Numbered from the stretch's first letter, positions 42,584 through 53,745 are shown. The stretch is 64,000 nt of DNA from Psychrobacter cibarius (GCA_030686115.1 CP131612.1:2852001-2916000), one strand, 5' to 3'. Notes: generated by a model from the sequence alone, not told the origin. Program-made: numbers and translations.

Positions 42584-45500
42584 AAGTTAAGCTGACCTTT
42601 TGACCCAGTATGTGCTGGATTTTATTAAGTAGCTCTTGTTCTTGGAATGGCTTACCCATGTAATCGTTCACACCAATCTCCAGTGCACGCTCACGATGCT
42701 TTTCACCTGTACGTGATGTGATCATGATGATTGGGATATGTTGTAAGCGCTTGCTGTGTCTCACTTGAGTAGCCACCTCGAAACCATCCATGCGTGGCAT
42801 CTCAATGTCGAGCAATATCATGTCTGGTATCATGTCTTGTAATATCTCAATTGCATCGACACCATCTTTTGCCACCGCCACAGTAAACCCTTGGCGCTCT
42901 AAGAAACGTGACGTCACTTTACGTACGGTAACAGAGTCATCAACCACTAAAATAGTAGACTTAAACTCTAAACGACTCCGTTTAGAATCAGCAGATTGCG
43001 AGATATTTTTGACCAACTGCGCATTACGCATCAAAGCAATCAGGTCTAAGATAAGCATTACTGAACCATCGCCCATGATAGTCGCTGCTGAAATACCTGG
43101 TAGATTCGATAACTGTTGTCCTAGAGGTTTGACCACGACTTCAATACGTGACCCTGCAATCTGATCAACCTGCAATGCAATATTTTGTCCGCTACGATTC
43201 TTAATGATAATGAGTGGCAAACTGGTATTGGTATTAACGACCAGCTCATTCAGCTCATTGCCTGACAAAATTTCATTTAAATAACGCACTCGATAATCAA
43301 CATCTTCAAAGTTCAACGTTGCATCGCCTGACTGGTAATAGTCATAAAGCTTCTCTGGATTAATCCGTACCACACGCTCAATCTGTACCAAAGGTATCGC
43401 ATAATAGCGATCCGCGGCACGCACAACCAATGCATCAGATACCGCAACCGTCAGTGGTAAGCGCATCGTAAAGCGTGAGCCTTTACCCAGCTCTGAAACA
43501 ACTGATACAGCGCCACCTAATTGACGAATCTCGCTGATGACCACGTCCATGCCCACACCACGTCCAGAAATCTGTGTCACTTGTTTACTGGTACTCAGTC
43601 CAGCATGGAAAATATACTGCATGATATCAAGATCAGTTAGGCTGTTATCATTTGCATCAATCAAGCCTTGAGAAATGGCTTTATTACGAACGGCTTCTAC
43701 ATCGATGCCGCGACCGTCATCTATTAACTGAATGACAATCTCACTACCTTCTCGATTTACCTCAAGAGTAATACGCCCACTACGCTCTTTACCTGCTTTT
43801 AAACGCGTTGAGGTATTTTCGATGCCATGATCGACGGCGTTACGGAGCATATGTTCAAGCGGTGAAGTGATGCGCTCTAGAATGGTTCTATCCATCTCAT
43901 CATCGGCATTGATGATCGTTAATTCAACAGATTTATTCAGCTCATTGGCAGTTTGTCGTACGATACGCTCAAGACGTGGCGTTAAGCGCGTAAACGGCAC
44001 CATACGTGAATTCATAAGCCCATCTTGTAACTCGGTCTGTGTACGAGACAGCTGTAATAAAAGGCTTTCACTGTCTCGTGTTTTTTCTAATAAAGTATGA
44101 TTAATATCAATCAAATCTGAGGCTGACTCTGTCAAAGATTTGGATAACTGATTTAAAGAAGAATATTGATCCATCTCTAGAGGGTCAAACCCTTCATGAT
44201 TAATCAGCTCATCGTCTATCTGCGACAAGATCTGCGCCTCAAGCTCGATTTCCATTCGGCGTAACTGATCAGCCAAGCGCTGTACCGTAATACCCATATC
44301 TTCGATACTATTGGTCAAGCTACTCATGCCCATATCGATACGAGCACGGTTGATGGCTGACTCACCAGACAGGTTAATCATATGCTCGATCAAACCACCT
44401 GAGATACGAATCATCTCGTTATTATTGGCACTCTGATCTTCCTCACCCGTACTGCTGAGCATAGAAGGCATCTCACTAATATCTTTTGCCAGATACTGTG
44501 AGTCTTGCTGTTCTCTAGCAATAAAGAGCGCTTCATGCTGCGATTGTAGGGATTCTTTAGGGATTTGCTTTAAGCTGTCAGGATTTTTACTAAATTGCTG
44601 CAATGCCTCAATCAATAGTGCAGGCGTCGGTGGATTGACATGTTGTCTAAGGATAGAGATCGCATCAGCAAGCCAGTCATGACTGGCAACCAGCAACTCC
44701 AATACTTTTTTGGTAGCAGGACGACGATTATCTACAAAATCTGTGTAAACCGATTCCATTTCATGTGCCAGATCAGCGATACCAGCTGCGGTGACCATTC
44801 GTGCGCCACCTTTGATGGTATGCAAATCACGCTGCAATGCCTGTAATGCTGTCGTATTATTGGTATCTTTTAAGAACAGTTGCAGATACTTATTACGATT
44901 GGTGAGCTCTTCAGCTTCTTCTAAAAACACCGACAATATATCAGGATCTGGCAAACCATTCGCCCATGACTGTTTAATCATCATGTCTAGGCTCAAGGTA
45001 TCCGATACGTCAGCGCTGAGGTGAGTGTTGTTAGTCACCCCGCTTTGTGCTTCAGGTTCGAAGTGGGTTTTCGGTATAGGTATGATTAGCTCTACCATTT
45101 CTGGCAAGGCTTGGGCTTTTACAAACTGTTGTAGTTGCTCAATCAGCGCTGAGGCAAAAAATGATTTTTTATGATTTACGATATGCAGTACTTGCAACGA
45201 CATTGTGTCTTGCACTATTTGCATTATTTCAAGCCATTGTGCTGTCGGTATTCTTCTATTTTCTACGAATGCTTCATAGACACTTTCAGCTTCATGGGTC
45301 AGATCACCAATACTACGAATACCTGCCATTCGCGCACCACCTTTGATAGTGTGCAGATGGCGCTGTAAAACTTTTAGCGCATTTATATTGCTGATATCAG
45401 TACGCCACTTATTAAAACTCTCATCCAGCGCGGCATCAAGCTCTTGAGCTTCTTCTAAAAATATCTCTAATAGCTCAGCATCAGTATCAATAGATTCAAG

Positions 45501-48500
45501 CTGTAGCTCAGGTGCTGCAACGGCTCTCACGACAAAGACACTCTCATCACCATTGCTATCATCGTCTTGGTAAATACGTTGTAGATCTTCAATAACTTGT
45601 TGGTCAATCTTCAATGACGTGCTACCAGCCAATGCGTCGAACAAACCAACCAATTGAGCATGACCAGCGTGTAAAACCGCTTGGGTATCGATATTTCTTG
45701 CTGTATCAATATTATCTTTCAAATAGGCATAAGCGTGACCCAACTCATTAAGAATATAGGTGAATTTTGGAAACGCTTCTGCTTTATTGGCTAAGTAAGC
45801 TATTTGCGATATTTGCTGCGATATATAGCCCTGAACATGTGCTGTCTCAGAGTGATTAAGTGCGTCATCTAATTCCCACTCAGCATCCAATAGTTCATCA
45901 ATATTATTATCTAACAACTGCTCTATCGTTGGTTTGTTATCAGCCGTGACCTTATCATCGCTAATGACGTATTGATCACCAAGCATGGCTTGCAATGAGG
46001 CTATGTCTTGCTGACTTTGCGCATCTTCGATCGATATATTTTGTGGCTGAACGTTTTGCTTGTAGTTGTTTAAATAACCGTCCATTAGCGTAGCAGACTT
46101 CGCCAATGCTTCTAGATGTTGAGCATTCATGGCAGTATCTTGCTGCTGCAGTAGCTCTAAGCTATGCTCTATCGTTGCGCTAACCTCGCTGATCGCTGCT
46201 AAAGCGCTAGAACCTGAAGCCCCTCGCAAGGTATGAAACGCGCGTACAATCTCATCCGTCACTTCAATATAAGACTGATCTTGATGCTCATCAACGAATT
46301 GGTCAATATCTTGCAACAGTCCTTCTGCTTCGTCGATAAAAATCTCACAAAACATTTTTTCTTCTTCGCTTTGCGGTGCTAAATAAATAGGCGCTTCTGC
46401 TATCATTTCATTGACAGAATTAATCGTCTGCAGCGTGGTATCTATCGCTGTATTAAGATTATCTTGGGTCGGGCTATGCTCATCAATAGCAGACGATAGT
46501 ACTGACGCTTGGATGGTCTCATCCTCAGAACTATTTGATGCTTGCTCATACAAGGCAGAATAGCTAAATTCGTCCCCTTGCTGTTTGCTGTAGGCATTGG
46601 CGCATGCGATCCATAAAGGCACCATCACCGGATAGTTTTGGCTGTCATTTTCAAATACTGTTAGCATCGCAGGATAGGCAGCTAGCACATCAGCAATAAG
46701 CTGACGCATATCTGCTGAGACAGTCACACTATGATCCAAAATGCGATTAAGCATATTTTCTATAGCCCAAGCCAGCTCAGCCGTATAATTTGCACCGACC
46801 ATACGACCGGAACCTTTTAAGGTATGGAACCCTCGACGAATATCCACCAATCCGCTTAAGTCAGCTGGCAATAATCGCCAATCTTCATATAAAGGTACAA
46901 TCTCAGCCAATACTTCATCAGCTTCTTCTAAAAATATCTCTTTAATATCAGGATCGGCATCATGAGCATCTGCCGCTAGCTGCTCGGTTTCTTGCATAAA
47001 GGGTTCGAGTATCGCTGGAATATCAATAGCAGATAAGGAAGCAACAGCAGTGCTCTTTGTACTATCAGCAGTTGTCTCGTTTGACTCATTGCTCATGTCG
47101 AGAGCAGTTAGCAGTTCAGCATCATCATCGAATGGAGGCGATAGTTCTAATGCTGAGTCTGAATCAGCAGTGACAGCATCTAATATGGTCAGCCCAGCAT
47201 TGATAGGTTGCTGTGTCATGAGATTATGGCTTTGTAGAATAGTAATAGCAGGATCAAAGCTTGGAGATTGCTGCGCTTCAAAATCTACCACTAATGCTGG
47301 TAGCCGTTTTGCCGTATCCATTACCAGATTTACGACGTCATCTGTGACAGGCAGCGTCTTATCTAAAAGACGATTGAGCAGATTTTCGATCGACCATGCC
47401 ATCTCGCTGATGCTAAAAGCCCCAACCATACGTCCTGAGCCTTTTAAGGTATGGAACCCTCTACGCACTTCAGTGAGTGGGGTTAAATCCTTTGAATCTT
47501 GCTGCCAAATAGGTAAAAAGTCTTCTAAATCAGCAATTACTTCCGTCACCTCTTCGATAAAGATGTCACGAATCTCTGCATCCATCTCAAAATTATCAGG
47601 CTTAACTTGCTCACGAGCAAGCGTTAATGTTTCACTCTCGGTACTATCATCATCAGCCGTATCTTGCCCTACCACACGCTCATTATCTACATCAGTCAAA
47701 GCTTGGTTAGCAAAATCATTTTGACTATTAGCAGGAGTAATCTCGCCACTATCATCGTAACGCAATACGTTGGTCGCTACGGATTTTTGGGTAAGGAAAG
47801 TGTCTTTAATGGTCTCTGGCGATGCAATATAATGAGTAAGAAGTTGGGCGGCAGTCGCAGTATACTCATTTGCCCGCATTAATAGCTGCTGGTCAAAAAC
47901 CTGCTGCGCAAGGTAGTCAAGCAACAATTCAATAGACGTTAGCCCTTCAGCCAATGCCTGAGTCACATCCCAACTGAGTACGTCAATCTCATGAATGGTC
48001 AATTGTGTAAATATGCTTGCCATATCATTCATGGTTTGACGAATTGATGGCAATCCCATGTCGGCAAAAGCATCACCAATATAGGTAAAATCAGCAGCAA
48101 TGGGCAGTAAGTCAATGTCTTGACGCTGTACATATTCATGAAAGCTTTGTTTGACATCTTCTACCGCGATGCGCAGCTCACGTAAACTTCCACCAACAGA
48201 AGCCGTCGCAGGACTTTCTTCTGACTGCGTTTCAATAGCTTCAAACGTTGCAGACAATGTCGTAAAAGAAGCGGCATCCCCTATCTTGAGAGATATCGTC
48301 TGTTCAGTATGATAGATAGCGTTATATAGCTCTTGAAGCTGACGCTCAATCTGCCATTGTTCTTGTGTAAATCCTGTTTCTGATGATAGAGCCTGCTCTA
48401 TGTCTGTAACAATTGCATGTATTTGCGACACATAATAAGTCCAACCTCGACCTTCGAGTTGACTTTGTATTTTCTGTAAAGGAACGAGAAGCGTGTCTGG

Positions 48501-49481
48501 CTTATCCAAAGTAAAGATAAGTGTCTCAAGTTCGCTGAGTATACGTGGTAAAAAGCGTGATCCCGTTGACGACGTTTGCGACAAATCATTTAGAAGTGAC
48601 TGAGTGCGCTTGCTACTTTGAGCAAGGCTATTTAGTTCGATATACACCCTTATGATTAAGCTTCGAATAACGCTTGATGACAACTCAGCTTGCTGAGTGC
48701 GAGACTCTATTACTTGATCCAGCTGACTTAGCAATGACGCATAATGCTCAGGTAATGGGGTATCATTATGAGCAAGGTCATTTAGCCACAGTTCCGTTAA
48801 GTACCAAAGGCGTTGTAAGTCATCATGTTGAGTGGTCTGCCATAAGTATTGGCTGACTCTTTCTAGTGTAGTCAATAAGGACGGTTGATTGGTATTGGCA
48901 CTCAATAACGCTTGTACTTGCTGTCGCCAAACCAGTAATAATTGTTGATAGTGATAATCAGCTAAATGCGTCGCCGTTCTATTCGCCGGCATCATCACTT
49001 CGATGCTATTGATACCATCGATAATATGATCATCGATAGCATGATTATTTAGATTCTTATGCTGAGTATTCGCCAAGCTGACCGAGATATCTGGCGCTAC
49101 CCCCAGTTTCGATAGTGCTTGAGTAAGCTCCTCAGCAGCATTATCAATTAAAACGGTGTTGTGATTACCCATACCTGCGTATTGATTCAACTCACGCTGT
49201 AGTAAGCGATGAGAAAACTGGCCAATGCGGCGGTCGTTAGCAGAAATACGCTCGCGACTGCTCACATCTGCCAGCAAGCTCAGTTTATTGGCAAGATCTG
49301 CTAACAAATTAAGGCGAATCATCGTTAGCGCGCCGCCAACCTGATGATAATGTTGCACCATCTGCTCATAATCAGCGCTATCAGCGTCTAACTGCCAGCC
49401 ATCAGATATCTGTGATAATTGCTGATTAAACAGTGGTAATAACCATTCAAGCGTCACTATGTCATTGGGCTGGTTTTTCAT
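42573..49481 (-). CDS. chpA: ChpA, hybrid chemosensory histidine kinase of type IV pili
   Basis: This 2302-residue protein is the core kinase. It has five histidine phosphotransfer domains with intact His motifs at about residues 675, 885, 1082, 1377 and 1555 (HTLKGSGRMVGA twice, HTLRGASGSSAL, HTIKGGARMAGI, HTIKGGARMVTA). A CheA-type dimerisation and ATPase domain with LRNAVDHG near 1880 follows, then a CheW domain near 2010-2130 and a C-terminal receiver (IPDMILLDIEMPRMDGFEV) near 2175-2295. ChpA phosphorylates PilG and PilH, controlling pilus extension and retraction. P. aeruginosa ChpA is about 2470 residues with six such HPt domains plus Ser and Thr variants. Confidence 0.95.
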   Translation of the reverse strand: MKNQPNDIVTLEWLLPLFNQQLSQISDGWQLDADSADYEQMVQHYHQVGGALTMIRLNLLADLANKLSLLADVSSRERISANDRRIGQFSHRLLQRELNQYAGMGNHNTVLIDNAAEELTQALSKLGVAPDISVSLANTQHKNLNNHAIDDHIIDGINSIEVMMPANRTATHLADYHYQQLLLVWRQQVQALLSANTNQPSLLTTLERVSQYLWQTTQHDDLQRLWYLTELWLNDLAHNDTPLPEHYASLLSQLDQVIESRTQQAELSSSVIRSLIIRVYIELNSLAQSSKRTQSLLNDLSQTSSTGSRFLPRILSELETLIFTLDKPDTLLVPLQKIQSQLEGRGWTYYVSQIHAIVTDIEQALSSETGFTQEQWQIERQLQELYNAIYHTEQTISLKIGDAASFTTLSATFEAIETQSEESPATASVGGSLRELRIAVEDVKQSFHEYVQRQDIDLLPIAADFTYIGDAFADMGLPSIRQTMNDMASIFTQLTIHEIDVLSWDVTQALAEGLTSIELLLDYLAQQVFDQQLLMRANEYTATAAQLLTHYIASPETIKDTFLTQKSVATNVLRYDDSGEITPANSQNDFANQALTDVDNERVVGQDTADDDSTESETLTLAREQVKPDNFEMDAEIRDIFIEEVTEVIADLEDFLPIWQQDSKDLTPLTEVRRGFHTLKGSGRMVGAFSISEMAWSIENLLNRLLDKTLPVTDDVVNLVMDTAKRLPALVVDFEAQQSPSFDPAITILQSHNLMTQQPINAGLTILDAVTADSDSALELSPPFDDDAELLTALDMSNESNETTADSTKSTAVASLSAIDIPAILEPFMQETEQLAADAHDADPDIKEIFLEEADEVLAEIVPLYEDWRLLPADLSGLVDIRRGFHTLKGSGRMVGANYTAELAWAIENMLNRILDHSVTVSADMRQLIADVLAAYPAMLTVFENDSQNYPVMVPLWIACANAYSKQQGDEFSYSALYEQASNSSEDETIQASVLSSAIDEHSPTQDNLNTAIDTTLQTINSVNEMIAEAPIYLAPQSEEEKMFCEIFIDEAEGLLQDIDQFVDEHQDQSYIEVTDEIVRAFHTLRGASGSSALAAISEVSATIEHSLELLQQQDTAMNAQHLEALAKSATLMDGYLNNYKQNVQPQNISIEDAQSQQDIASLQAMLGDQYVISDDKVTADNKPTIEQLLDNNIDELLDAEWELDDALNHSETAHVQGYISQQISQIAYLANKAEAFPKFTYILNELGHAYAYLKDNIDTARNIDTQAVLHAGHAQLVGLFDALAGSTSLKIDQQVIEDLQRIYQDDDSNGDESVFVVRAVAAPELQLESIDTDAELLEIFLEEAQELDAALDESFNKWRTDISNINALKVLQRHLHTIKGGARMAGIRSIGDLTHEAESVYEAFVENRRIPTAQWLEIMQIVQDTMSLQVLHIVNHKKSFFASALIEQLQQFVKAQALPEMVELIIPIPKTHFEPEAQSGVTNNTHLSADVSDTLSLDMMIKQSWANGLPDPDILSVFLEEAEELTNRNKYLQLFLKDTNNTTALQALQRDLHTIKGGARMVTAAGIADLAHEMESVYTDFVDNRRPATKKVLELLVASHDWLADAISILRQHVNPPTPALLIEALQQFSKNPDSLKQIPKESLQSQHEALFIAREQQDSQYLAKDISEMPSMLSSTGEEDQSANNNEMIRISGGLIEHMINLSGESAINRARIDMGMSSLTNSIEDMGITVQRLADQLRRMEIELEAQILSQIDDELINHEGFDPLEMDQYSSLNQLSKSLTESASDLIDINHTLLEKTRDSESLLLQLSRTQTELQDGLMNSRMVPFTRLTPRLERIVRQTANELNKSVELTIINADDEMDRTILERITSPLEHMLRNAVDHGIENTSTRLKAGKERSGRITLEVNREGSEIVIQLIDDGRGIDVEAVRNKAISQGLIDANDNSLTDLDIMQYIFHAGLSTSKQVTQISGRGVGMDVVISEIRQLGGAVSVVSELGKGSRFTMRLPLTVAVSDALVVRAADRYYAIPLVQIERVVRINPEKLYDYYQSGDATLNFEDVDYRVRYLNEILSGNELNELVVNTNTSLPLIIIKNRSGQNIALQVDQIAGSRIEVVVKPLGQQLSNLPGISAATIMGDGSVMLILDLIALMRNAQLVKNISQSADSKRSRLEFKSTILVVDDSVTVRKVTSRFLERQGFTVAVAKDGVDAIEILQDMIPDMILLDIEMPRMDGFEVATQVRHSKRLQHIPIIMITSRTGEKHRERALEIGVNDYMGKPFQEQELLNKIQHILGQKVSLTYEG

Positions 49482-49511
49482 AGGGTTATCCTAACTTGTC
49501 TAGGCACTAAT

Positions 49512-50504
49512 CTAGGCATTAATTTTTTGCCACACATTAACCTGTGGGTGCGCAATACGGCGCATATTTGAAGGACGCCAAAACAACGCCTCACCTGGAG
49601 CCAATATAATATATCCACCTAACGCACACTGCTCTGATAGCCTTGCCAAAATATCACGCTGATCAAACTTGCGAAAATATAGCAGCATATTTTGACAGAT
49701 AATGACATGCTGAAGGTGCGAAGTAGGTGGTTTTTGCTCAATAATATTGTGTAAAGCGAAGCTAACATAGCGTCGTAACATTGGCGCAATCTGCCAGTCG
49801 GTCTGAGTGCCAGTCATCGCCTTTTTTGCGGTAGATACCTTATAAAAGTGCGATTGGCTGATATCACACTTAGCTCGCAATGGCTGAACGAACTGCTGGC
49901 ACAGGTCTGGAATTAACGACTGCTGCCGCTTATCATACTGCCCTAGTCGTGCTTTTGTAATGGCTTGTTGGCTAACATCTGTACCCAATATCGTATAAGT
50001 AATTAATTGTTCAGAAGCCAAGCTCATCGCCAATGACCATGTTTCTTGCCCACTGGCACAACCAACACTCCAAATGCGAAATAAATCATTAGCATCATTG
50101 TTGTGACCACGATCAGTACTAGTGGCAGTAAGCTGCTGGCGCTGATGCTGTAATGCACACTTTGTGACAAAATCGATAGAAGGCATATGGCGAAAAAAAC
50201 GACTTTCGTGAATCAGTACTTTATCCAATAACTGTTGGCGTATTTCATCATTATTTGGTAGTTGACACCACAGCTTTTCAACTGTCAATCCATGTGATAA
50301 TGCCGTGTGTTCAATCGCATTTATCAACCATTGCAGCTGGACATTGGGTAGAACAAAACCTATCTCTTGTTCTATATATCGCTGCCACTGCTGCACATCA
50401 AAACTGTCTGCCTGCAGCAAACCCTTAATCAACGAGGGTTTGGCTGCTTTGATAGAATTGCTGTCTGGTTGAGTAAAATTATTCACGTCACCTGCTATAG
50501 TCAC
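49512..50504 (-). CDS. pilK: PilK-like CheR methyltransferase
   Basis: The 330-residue protein has the CheR layout: an N-terminal helical domain, LIHESRFFRHMPSIDFV near residue 95, the SAM-binding IWSVGCASGQETWSLAM near 143, and C-terminal IICQNMLLYFRKFDQRDIL with CALGGYIILAPGEALFW. It methylates the PilJ receptor. It lies between pilJ and chpA, as in Pseudomonas. The start is a GTG whose ribosome site is weak, so the first codons are uncertain. Confidence 0.9.
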   Translation of the reverse strand: MTIAGDVNNFTQPDSNSIKAAKPSLIKGLLQADSFDVQQWQRYIEQEIGFVLPNVQLQWLINAIEHTALSHGLTVEKLWCQLPNNDEIRQQLLDKVLIHESRFFRHMPSIDFVTKCALQHQRQQLTATSTDRGHNNDANDLFRIWSVGCASGQETWSLAMSLASEQLITYTILGTDVSQQAITKARLGQYDKRQQSLIPDLCQQFVQPLRAKCDISQSHFYKVSTAKKAMTGTQTDWQIAPMLRRYVSFALHNIIEQKPPTSHLQHVIICQNMLLYFRKFDQRDILARLSEQCALGGYIILAPGEALFWRPSNMRRIAHPQVNVWQKINA

Positions 50505-50598
50505 TGCTGCAAATCATCGTATCTGCACAGTATATTATTAACACATTAATTTAAAGACGGTCAGTGGTCTAACACCTACTTGACGTTAACACTTGTCA

Positions 50599-52011
50599 TT
50601 ACACACTTGCTGATAACGCTTCTTCGGTGTCCAACATCTCGTTTTCTAGTAGCTCATCATCGTTCGATACTTTAAAACCAGTGACTGACTCTTGCAATGC
50701 TGCAGCCATTTCGCTCAGCTCACCAATAGAGCGCGCGGTTGCCATTGTGCCAGAAGAGGTCTGTGAGGTAATATCTTGAATAATATTCATCGTATGAGAG
50801 ATGTGACCAGCAGATTCTGCCTGCTGCAAAGCAGCGTTTGAGATGTTTTGAATCAAGTCAGCCAAGGTATTAGAAACGCTCTGCACTTCTTCTAGGGCTT
50901 CACCAGCATCTTTTGCCAAGCGTGCACCGCGCACAACTTCAGAGGTCGTCGATTCCATTGACATAACTGCTTCGTTGGTATCTGCCTGAATGGTTTTCAC
51001 CAAGGTTTCAATCTGCTTGGTAGCGTTAGCTGAACGCTCAGCAAGACGTTGGACTTCATCAGCAACGACCGCAAAGCCTCGACCAGCCTCACCTGCCATC
51101 GATGCCTGAATAGCAGCATTCAATGCCAAAACGTTGGTCTGATCAGCAATATCATTAATCAAACCAACGATATCACCAATTTCTTGCGAAGACTCACCAA
51201 GACGCTTGATACGTTTTGAGGTCTCTTGAATCTGATCACGAATCACGTTCATACCTTCAATAGAGCGCTGTACAACTTCCGCTCCATTATGAGAGATGGC
51301 TACTGAGCGCTGAGCAACAGTCGCCGATTCTGAAGCGTTGTTCGAAACTTGGTCAATCGATACTGTCATCTCATTAATAGCCGCCGATACACCAGCAATT
51401 TCTTGTGCTTGGTGCTCAGATGCTTCAGCAAGTTCGACTGCATTCATCTGTGTTTGGTCTGAAGACTGCGAAACGCGGTCAGCCGTGTTGTTAATAACTA
51501 AAACCAATTGACGTAATTGGTCAATCGCAAAGTTCACTGAGTCAGCAATTGCTCCAGTAAAATCTTCTGATACGGTGGCATTAACCGTCAAATCGCCTTC
51601 TGCTAAATCACCCAATTCATCAAGTAGGCGTAGAATAGCAATCTGGTTACGTTCATTTTCTTCTTGAATTTGACGCGCTCGCTCAGATTCCGCTTCTGCT
51701 TCCTGACGACGACGCAAGGTTTCTTTTTCAATGAGTAGGCGCTCTGATCCCCCACGCTGCTTCAGTAACTGATACAGGGCAAAAAGGATGCCTAATACCC
51801 CTACGAAAAATATAATCGCTGGTAAAGTAACGGATTGGTTAAAATCAGCCAAGTACTGACTTACTGACGATAACGAATTGACCAGCCAAATCAGGCAGGC
51901 CACACTGATTAGCACAAAAAACCCTAACAATAACTTCCACTTGCTATTAGCGTCCTTGCCATCTGTTGTATTGGTCGTACCAGCTACAGGTTTCTTTATA
52001 ACATCACTCAT
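50599..52011 (-). CDS. pilJ: PilJ-like chemoreceptor lacking the periplasmic sensor domain
   Basis: The 470-residue receptor has two membrane helices at about residues 25-44 and 65-86 with only about 20 residues between them, then a HAMP-like region and the long methyl-accepting coiled coil. The signalling tip includes [20 protein letters not shown] and [18 protein letters not shown]. aeruginosa PilJ has about 680 residues with a large periplasmic PilJ domain between its helices; that domain is absent here. The ATG at 52011 has AAGGAA upstream; the frame begins six codons earlier at a TTG. It lies between pilI and pilK. Confidence 0.9.
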   Translation of the reverse strand: MSDVIKKPVAGTTNTTDGKDANSKWKLLLGFFVLISVACLIWLVNSLSSVSQYLADFNQSVTLPAIIFFVGVLGILFALYQLLKQRGGSERLLIEKETLRRRQEAEAESERARQIQEENERNQIAILRLLDELGDLAEGDLTVNATVSEDFTGAIADSVNFAIDQLRQLVLVINNTADRVSQSSDQTQMNAVELAEASEHQAQEIAGVSAAINEMTVSIDQVSNNASESATVAQRSVAISHNGAEVVQRSIEGMNVIRDQIQETSKRIKRLGESSQEIGDIVGLINDIADQTNVLALNAAIQASMAGEAGRGFAVVADEVQRLAERSANATKQIETLVKTIQADTNEAVMSMESTTSEVVRGARLAKDAGEALEEVQSVSNTLADLIQNISNAALQQAESAGHISHTMNIIQDITSQTSSGTMATARSIGELSEMAAALQESVTGFKVSNDDELLENEMLDTEEALSASV

Positions 52012-52188
52012 CGTACGTATTCCTTTCAAACAATCATCAAAGTCTCATCGTGACTGACTTTGACAATCTTATTGTTATAAAAACAACAGTGATTAGCAAA
52101 GCCTGTATGAATACTGACACCCAACCGTATCATGTCATTCGCTATTATTTCGTCATCGTTATAGCAGCCAGATAGCTGTTATCGACTG

Positions 52189-52719
52189 CTATATTGCAGC
52201 ATCGGTATACTGCAAGTCTTGTGCGAGCAGGCTTGGCATAAAAACATACCAATCTTGCTCATTTTTAAAGAACTTACCGTGATTATAAGGAGCAAAGGGC
52301 GAATTAGGCTCTATAGCTTCGGCACGGTATTGATCATGCGTAAATTGTTCAATCCCAATAACTTGATCTACTAACAGTCCTGAAAAGAGATTGTCATGTT
52401 CAATGACAATGACTTTTCGTTGGCTCATTTGCGTTAAACGACTAGGAACCTGTAGAAACTGAGACAAATCGGTGATTGGCAATAGGCGTCCGCGAATATT
52501 GGCGATGCCTAGCATCCAAGGCTTCACTAGAGGCAAGCTGGTATACTCTGGCATGGCCAATACTTCTGATACTTGACCCATCGGTGCAACTAACCGCTGT
52601 CCGCCAATCTCGAATACCACACCTTGCCAGTCATACTCTTGTCCACCGCGGCGACCACTTTTGCGCGCGCGTGCCAAGTCTGCTAAACGCAGAAGCTCAA
52701 TAAACCCTCTGGAAGCCAC
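52189..52719 (-). CDS. pilI: PilI-like CheW adaptor
   Basis: The 176-residue protein is a CheW domain: WQGVVFEIGGQRLVAPMGQV near residue 30, MLGIANIRGRLLPITDLSQF near 68 and VIGIEQFTHDQY near 122. It joins the PilJ receptor to the ChpA kinase. It begins three bases after the pilH stop, so the two are translated as a unit. Confidence 0.92.
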   Translation of the reverse strand: MASRGFIELLRLADLARARKSGRRGGQEYDWQGVVFEIGGQRLVAPMGQVSEVLAMPEYTSLPLVKPWMLGIANIRGRLLPITDLSQFLQVPSRLTQMSQRKVIVIEHDNLFSGLLVDQVIGIEQFTHDQYRAEAIEPNSPFAPYNHGKFFKNEQDWYVFMPSLLAQDLQYTDAAI

Positions 52720-52722
52720 AAT

Positions 52723-53085
52723 CTACTCCATTACTTTACGAATGATATTAACCAATCCATTTTCGTCAACAGGCTTTGCCATATACTCTTTAGCGCCTTG
52801 GCGTTTTCCCCAAACTCGATCGGTTTCCTGATTTTTGGTACTGATCATAATCACTGGAATATGCGCGGTGGTTTTACCTCGAGTAATTTTGCGAGTGGCC
52901 TGAAAACCGTTCATCTCAGGCATAACCACGTCCATTAAAATGACATCTGGCAAGTGATCAATGGCCATCTGGCAACCTTGCTCACCATTTATCGCTTCTA
53001 ATACTTTAAAATTATGTCTGGCAAGCATGTCGCGAAATTTCGCCATCTCAGATGGTGAGTCGTCAATGACTAAAACTGTAGTCAT
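52723..53085 (-). CDS. pilH: PilH response regulator
   Basis: The 120-residue single-domain receiver has the acidic pocket (VIDDSPSE), the phosphoacceptor Asp52 in VILMDVVMPEMNGF, and the conserved Lys in EYMAKPVD. PilH of P. aeruginosa also uses Asp52. It counterbalances PilG, probably as a phosphate sink linked to pilus retraction. It lies in the cluster between pilG and pilI. Confidence 0.93.
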   Translation of the reverse strand: MTTVLVIDDSPSEMAKFRDMLARHNFKVLEAINGEQGCQMAIDHLPDVILMDVVMPEMNGFQATRKITRGKTTAHIPVIMISTKNQETDRVWGKRQGAKEYMAKPVDENGLVNIIRKVME

Positions 53086-53367
53086 AGGAATTTCCTTTAT
53101 TTTCGAAAGTATCCATAAGGATATGTTGTTATATTATTGAGACAATCCGACTGAAAGTAGCACGCCAACCATGAATGGCAGGGCAATTCTCTTAACAGTT
53201 TCGATTAAATATTGAGCCGTTATTAGTAATATTTTATCAATACTAAATCTCTTAACCGTAATGCCTAGCCTAATTTATCTGATTCTATATAAAGCATAGC
53301 AATGCATAAATCATACCAACTTGTAAGACGATATTTAACGATATATCTACAAGCGGACTTATTTATA

Positions 53368-53745
53368 TTAGCGGTACTGATTAATTGCCTCGAACAGCTC
53401 ATCTTTACTAAATGGCTTGGTCAGATACTCATCTGAACCCACAATACGACCACGCGCTTTGTCAAATAAGCCATCTTTAGACGACAACATAATCACAGGT
53501 TTGCTGGCATAATCAGGGTTGTTTTTTATTAGCGCACAAGTCTGATAGCCATCCAAACGCGGCATCATGATGTCGACAAAAATAATATCTGGATTGTTAT
53601 CGACAATTTTTGCTAAAGCATCAAAACCATCAATGGCGGTCACAACTTCGCAACCCGCTTTTTGCAATAAAGTCTCTGCGGTACGGCGAATGGTTTTTGA
53701 ATCATCAATCACCATTACTTTTAAACCATCAAAATTATTTTCCAT
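53368..53745 (-). CDS. pilG: PilG response regulator
   Basis: The 125-residue single-domain receiver has VIDDSKTIRRTAETLL at the N-terminus, phosphoacceptor Asp58 in IIFVDIMMPRLDGY, and Lys in EYLTKPFSKDE. The Asp number equals that of P. aeruginosa PilG. It drives pilus extension and cyclic AMP production through its partners. It is the first gene of the cluster, separated from pilH by 282 bases, so pilH may have its own promoter. Confidence 0.93.
   Translation of the reverse strand: MENNFDGLKVMVIDDSKTIRRTAETLLQKAGCEVVTAIDGFDALAKIVDNNPDIIFVDIMMPRLDGYQTCALIKNNPDYASKPVIMLSSKDGLFDKARGRIVGSDEYLTKPFSKDELFEAINQYR

Noticed and set aside
47050..47724. 224-codon frame antisense to chpA
   Set aside because: It is a serine-rich mirror of the acidic linker and HPt regions of chpA, with no independent signal.
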